Shown in pieces: positions 55,201-64,000 of a DNA stretch of 64,000 nt (position 1 is the first letter of the stretch; the number at the start of each line of letters is the position of its first letter). Below the pieces are notes generated by a model. It ran no database searches. It worked only from the letters and a program-made list of their open reading frames with translations, and was not told where the DNA came from. The translations under genes were made by a program, and so were the position numbers. The stretch lies in NCBI GenBank assembly GCA_963693285.1, contig OY848922.1:1221923-1285922 (forward strand), written 5' to 3'. This stretch comes from Xestospongia muta. Taxonomy: Eukaryota > Porifera > Demospongiae > Haplosclerida > Petrosiidae.

Positions 55201-58200
55201 ACTGCTGGTCCAGTCCAAGATAACCACCTAAATGATCCATTATTAGCTATTGTACAGTTCAGTTGTATTGAAGGTTGTATAGTGGATGGACCATATTGTA
55301 AGGACTGATCTGGTACTGTAAACTCAATAGGACTATTATCAACAGTAGTACCTAGAGAGAGTAAAGTATTATATTTGTCATTAGTATAATGAGGTATTAC
55401 TTACTTGTGTTAGAGAAGAAAGTAAGTTCACTTAGAAAGGTTTGGTTGATTTGATATGAAGTGAAATCAAAGTGGAGACGAAAGAATTGGTATTCACTTA
55501 AAGTGCCAGGACTTGTTGTTATAATCAATGGTATAACTAGAACTTGATCATCAGTTTGAGAAAACTCTGAATTATCAGCAAAAGAGTACTCTATTGGAGT
55601 ATCATCTACTAGAGTACCATCAAAAGACACAGTGGTTCTAATGGTAGGTAGTCCATATCCAGTACTGGGATTGTTGTAGAAATAAATATTCACTTGAGTG
55701 AAGGTAAATACATCTGTCCCAAAATCAAATTCTAAAGTAAAGCTATTATTCCATCCCATAAAGTTAGCAACATTAAATGTCATTCCTTCATTAGTGACAT
55801 TATTAGTTAGTCTGGCATTAGATGGACATCTTGGGAGATTTCTAGTGTCTCCTTCATGACAGTCACTAGCAAATATACCACCTTCATAAGTAGTTGGTGG
55901 AGTGATCAGATAACTAACCGGTATATCTGTTGAGTGGATAATGGATAAAATTAATTGTAATGATTTGCTTTTGAATTAATTAATATTTATTTCAATAAAA
56001 ATATAATTAGATTTGCTTGAAATATGCTATCATTAATTTTTTGATACAGAGAATTGTTCTATCTTTTATCAGTGTTACATTACATTATATATGTCGTATT
56101 GTAATTATTAATTACAATAGGACTCACGTTCTGTTTGTAAAGATACTTGAATAAAACATAACATCAACCACAGAGATAACTAAAGAGAGAAAATAAAAAT
56201 TAATATTTATTTATATTAAATTATATCATTATGGTAAACAGTTATGAACATCAAATGAGAATACATATATACAATGAAAATCATAAGAGGTCTATATTGG
56301 AAACATCATTATAAGTGTGTGTGCGTGTCAAACTATCAAACTATCCATAATATTAACCCTTTATAACCTAGTAAATGAACACCTGTTATAAATTATATTG
56401 ACCTCAAAAATGTGCCAATTCTAAAAGCACACATTCCATTGTTAACCACTCAACTCTAATTGAATGATCAAAGGGATTATAACATCACATGTAGTTTGCT
56501 AAAGACAACATACTTATCTGATATTAGTATATCAACTAGGAGTGGTATAGTCAGTTGTTGTAAAGTAATAGTAATTATTAGTAGTAATTGGTATTATTTG
56601 TTATAGGGGAGTACTTATCAATACTGAGTTGTTATTACACTTGTTACTAGTGAGTAGAGACAAGGACTAATGATATTTGTATTAACTGTGTCCTCTCTTT
56701 ATAATATATAATAGGATGTTTTGTTCTGGTCCTATAACAATACTTTAGTGTATTATTCAATATAATATGTTGACAACATCTTTGTACTTTGTTTCAAAGG
56801 ATATTAATCACAAAAAATATTATTATATGATAATTTGATAGAGACACGTCCTACAAGTCATCATTTTCATATATTTTTAAGACACTATTAATATGATCAA
56901 AACGTTTCTGAAACATTATGCAATATCTATAACATTTAAGTAAACAATATTACTAACACTACCAATAGTTAATAGTATCTATTTGTGTGCGTGTGCGCGC
57001 GCGCGTGTGCGCGTGTGTGTGTGTGTGCGTGTGTGTGTATGTAAGTGTGTAAGTGTGTGTGTGAGTGTGTGAGTATGTGTGTATGTGCTGGTACAATACA
57101 CTGTCACTATATCACATATCAACATTAACTCTTGTCAACATATCTACAACAATAATATTAGTTCAGTTGTAGTAGAAATTTTATTAACCAGAGAATATTG
57201 TAAATCAGGTTATTTTTAATGTAATCTTTTTTTTGCAAAGCTTGAAATTTGTGAAAATTAACATGTTGAATATTTAATTTGTGCATTGTAATATTATGGC
57301 AGAAATGTTGCTTTTGTGAAAAATAAACTCTACATAAATTTAAAAAAATTAATGCACAAAATAAACCTAATCTACAATCTACAGTATGTATTACAACTTC
57401 TAGTGGATCAGCTATCTTTATTGATAGACATTTAAGAAGACAGACATCTGGTCTATATACTCAATAAAACACCTACTAATAAGTCTGAGTAAACTATCAT
57501 TCATTAATTGAAGCAGCCGAGAAACAATTGGTATATTATATTGACTTGTTTTGTTATTATAATAATATAATTATTATAGTTTTGTTGTTAAATGAAAAGG
57601 AAATGAAATTATTTCTAACACTTTATTTTGGCTAGCTCAAAATAAAAGCAATATCATTGAAACGAAATGAACTATAGTACAGAACCTTATAATAAGGTAT
57701 TATTCACAGCTAAACTATTGATACAGCAGGAACAAGTGGGTGTGGTCACTTGGAAACACATAATTAGTGGTGTTTGTCTGTTTGACTTTTTGATTTGATG
57801 GTGTTAGATTTAGCGACAGTAACTTCTGATATAAGAATTCCCTCATAATAACAATCTTTATGAAGACACTTACAAGTGTACAGGACCCTTTTCATACCAA
57901 TACACATGCAAGCATGTGATCACACGATATTTATTTCGTTAAATATGCATGGATACTGATACAAGCAATAAGAAATAAGATAATCATAACTAGAGAAAGA
58001 CATTTTGGCATTTTTCTGTTAAGTCTTATAACTATAGACACTGTTGTTGTCAAGTTAAAGTAATTCAAAGTACACACCCAGTGACAGACAGACATAAAAT
58101 ACCTCACCTACACACGTACATGTAACAAAGTTAATAACTGACTAATTACTAACAAATTATTTCTTCTTTGTTAGGATTTCAGACTATAAACAAAATTAGC

Positions 58201-59452
58201 ACATGTATATATCATGTATTAGATGATATGTACATGTGTTACATAGTACACGTATACTGTACAATACATTATACAGGTGTATGTATAGTATATTCTAGTA
58301 TTGTAGAAAATCTCAGTATTCTACATGTAAATGTGTAGTATATTCCAGTATTCTACACATAAATGCATGCTACATAGTATATTCCAGTATTCTATAAGTA
58401 TATGTTTAGTATATTCCAGTATTCTACACATAAATGTGTAGTATATTACAATTTTCTACACGTAAATGTGTGGTATATTCCAGTATTTTACATGTACGGC
58501 AGAACAATTTACATGTAATCAGAATGTCCAGTGTAATAATAATTATCACATATAAAGGCTTGACCAGATAAATGGGTTTACAGAAGATTCTAGACACCTA
58601 CTCAATCACATAGTTATTTTAGTACTAGTGCTAAGGGGAATGATCATTATGTGGGTGTAACACAACATAATTAATTGAAATGGCCAGAAAGAGATATATT
58701 TAAACAGTGTGTAGATTATAACATAGTGTGGGTTGAAGATTAATGATATAACAAATATCAGTTGTTTTTGAAAGTGAAATATAATATATTTAGAATTTTA
58801 GATTGTTGATTTAAATATTCCAGGCGATAAATACTAATAGCATATCGTAATTTTATGGAACCAGACAAACTAGTCCATCATTAATTTAATTATAACATCT
58901 AAAGAATACTACATACAAAGTAGATCAGAGATTGTGTTGATTAAGACAAAAGATGTACTAATGAATTCAGTCCAAACATTACTATGAATAATTCATAAGT
59001 TAGTTCTTATACTGTGAACCCTGAGTCTGTCATTTGTTATTTAGAATAACAACTATTTCACAAAGGAGTAACCAGAAATTTGTTAATGGACTTTGTATTT
59101 GTTAGTTAGTTAGCTATGCCAATTAAAATGAGGGCTGTACTCTTGTGGTCTATTGCTCACTCTAAGCAGCAGGCATGTCTAGACTATAAGCCTACTTACT
59201 CTTTTATCAACAACTTGCTATAATGGTATAATGCAATATTGTAATAGTTTAGATGTTTATACTTATAGCTCTTAACAAAGAAGCTATGGTGTGTTATAAC
59301 AAGTCTTTAGATCTACATCTACTAGTAATAATGGACGTCAATAAATAAATACTACATTTATGATTATTCTATATAATTAAGTTAAGATATCAGCTATTGG
59401 CCATTCTCATTTCACAGATGTTTTATATTGAATTACTTACTCCATTCATCAT
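52222..59452 (-). CDS. R12: divergent DDR-like receptor tyrosine kinase, 7 exons
   Basis: Exons proposed: 59452-59441, 56179-56128, 55926-55405, 55351-55031, 54866-54543 and 53888-52222 (six coding; any 5' UTR exon is unseen). They sum to 965 residues. The first two give a plausible signal peptide (MMNG then LSLWLMLCF...), joined in phase 0; later introns are phase 1. The short first exon is the least certain part; if wrong, translation could begin at an ATG in 56179-56128. The DS-like domain (22-195) has WNNSFTLEFDF and FLSELTFFSN segments that recall the DDR DS-like domain best of all copies. Ig1 (196-302) and Ig2 (303-410) keep Cys/Trp/Cys but share little with the rest. The tail carries NNPMYAS and IYAKP; the kinase has [24 protein letters not shown] and LYSDFYYRIQGRAILPIRWM. 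Likely the most ancestral-like member, at the edge of the array. Confidence 0.78.
56983..57086. repeat. (TG)n / (CG)n dinucleotide tract
   Basis: Alternating purine-pyrimidine run with GTGTGC, GCGCGC and TGTGTA parts, a sequence type able to adopt Z-DNA. Confidence 0.9.
58265..58500. repeat. Degenerate minisatellite around TATTCCAGTATTCTAC
   Basis: Five to six imperfect copies of a unit of about 38-45 bases that contains GTATATTCCAGTATTCTACA and ATAAATGTGTA. Confidence 0.85.
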
Positions 59453-59654
59453 TGTCGCAATCTTTGTTTGTCGGAGAGATACAGCGACACTTGTAGAATC
59501 ACTTGATCAGACACTTAAGAGAAACAATACCTAAACACAATCAAGACGGTAGCGAGAACAAGGCGATGACAAGACGATGTTAGTTAAATGGAAATATGAC
59601 GGAAGTAGAGACAAGTTTTTAATTAAACTAAACTATTACGGCGGCTGGTTTTAA
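59453..59654. promoter_or_regulatory. Divergent promoter region R12 / deoxyhypusine synthase
   Basis: Two hundred bases between the proposed R12 first exon (minus) and the DHPS start codon (plus). It is richer in CG dinucleotides than its surroundings (GTCGCAATC, GTCGGAG, GACGGTAGCGAG, GGCGATG, GACGGAAG, ACGGCGGC). ACGGAAGT near 59597-59605 resembles an ETS-family site, and the CGGCGGCTGGTTTTAAATGGC around the start codon recalls YY1-type initiator contexts. No TATA box is evident on the plus side, as usual for housekeeping genes. Motif assignments are by eye. Confidence 0.5.
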
Positions 59655-63389
<3,735 letters not shown>

Positions 63390-63602
63390 TGTTGTTGATA
63401 TGATAACTTCTAGTATAACTGTTATTTCTGTACAGTGTACTTTAAACAATATTCATACATACATCCTCTTATGTGATGTGATATCATTCTAACATCAATC
63501 ATGATATTTATAATTCTTTTATTATATTTATCACTTAAAAGAATTAAAATGTACAATATTTATACCAGCTGGACTAAACAGACTGATGGTAATACAATTA
63601 TA

Positions 63603-64000
63603 TTATAAATGATCTTGGTTTGGTTTCTGTTCACTACTAGAAGACTGCAAAGATAACTGTTTCTTTTGAAGGAATTGTTCAGATGCTCCTGTAAATTATA
63701 TTTAATTAAATTTAATTATAATTAATTAAAAATGGAAGATTTTATGATGATTAGTGTAACCACAAAATAATACATTTTAGGAAGGAGGGGTTGTGGGCGG
63801 GGCTTATAGTAATTCAGAATTGTGTGTAACACAGATTTCAGAATAGCTTCTTTTGAGGCAGAGGGTTAAAATATTACCTTGATTATATAGCTATACAGCA
63901 TGGTATAACTTGTATCAAACACAACTTACTTGTTGCTAGATGCCATTTTAAATGTGTAGGGTCTTCAATGTCATCAATATTGGTAGAGACAATACCTTCC
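63603..64000 (-). CDS. Unrecognised gene, last two exons (partial)
   Basis: Minus-strand exon from the window edge (64000) to a GTAAGT donor at 63930, joined to a terminal exon 63688-63603 after a TTTACAG acceptor. Phases match (one base, then two), giving an open C-terminus ending with TAA: an acidic EGIVSTNIDDIEDP part, then THLKWHLATR, a Gln/Lys-rich stretch and a Ser-rich tail ending in NQDHL. The family is not recognised; the mix of acidic and Gln/Lys residues suits a cytoplasmic or nuclear protein more than a membrane one. It is convergent with DHPS, 213 bases between the stops. Confidence 0.5.

Larger units (their letters stand above)
56180..59440. other. Large first intron of R12
   Basis: Proposed 3.3-kb intron with no exon visible. 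It has a TG/CG-rich dinucleotide tract (56983-57086), a degenerate minisatellite (58265-58500) and otherwise AT-rich unique sequence. Confidence 0.45.

Noticed and set aside
63930..64000. Possible SLC6-type transporter exon at the right edge
   Set aside because: The EDPTHLKWHLA segment faintly recalls a loop of these transporters, but the next exon in phase gives a hydrophilic C-terminus and stop, which does not fit.

Overview
This is eukaryotic, intron-containing, AT-rich DNA. The gene content suggests a demosponge with a compact genome, such as Amphimedon; that is an inference from the receptor repertoire, the short introns and the base composition, not from a database match.

About 90% of the window (2006-59452) is one head-to-tail array on the minus strand. 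It holds twelve receptor genes, named R1 to R12 here from left to right, and four broken fragments. Each receptor is built from the same exons: a short signal-peptide exon; one exon for a domain of about 167 residues that resembles the second (DS-like) discoidin domain of discoidin domain receptors (DDR); one exon for each of two Ig domains; and one long exon for a Ser/Thr-rich stalk, transmembrane helix, tyrosine-rich juxtamembrane tail and DDR-like tyrosine kinase. All internal introns that can be read are phase 1, so exons can be lost, gained or swapped without breaking the frame. With these splice sites nine genes read as complete kinase receptors or near-receptors: R1, R2, R3, R5, R6, R8, R10, R11, R12. 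R4 has two frameshifts. R7 and R9 are kinase-less receptors that end in a short tail with ITSM/ITIM-like tyrosines; R9 is intact and R7 carries a 4-base insertion. R10 has lost its second Ig exon, and R11 has gained an extra stalk exon.

The array shows stepwise tandem duplication: a block of about 5.05 kb (R3 plus relic A, and R4 plus relic B) and a block of about 6.4 kb (R6+R7, and R8+R9). Several genes are mosaics of their neighbours. The ectodomain differs between paralogs mainly in a few short patches that appear in shuffled combinations on an almost constant framework. Together this looks like a rapidly evolving recognition-receptor cluster with a shared signalling output. The ligands are unknown.

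To the right, on the plus strand, is an eight-exon deoxyhypusine synthase gene (59655-63389), which appears to share a divergent promoter with R12. The window ends with the last two exons of an unrecognised minus-strand gene. The remaining spacers hold microsatellites, minisatellites and decayed duplicates. No RNA genes, intact transposons or CRISPR arrays were seen.
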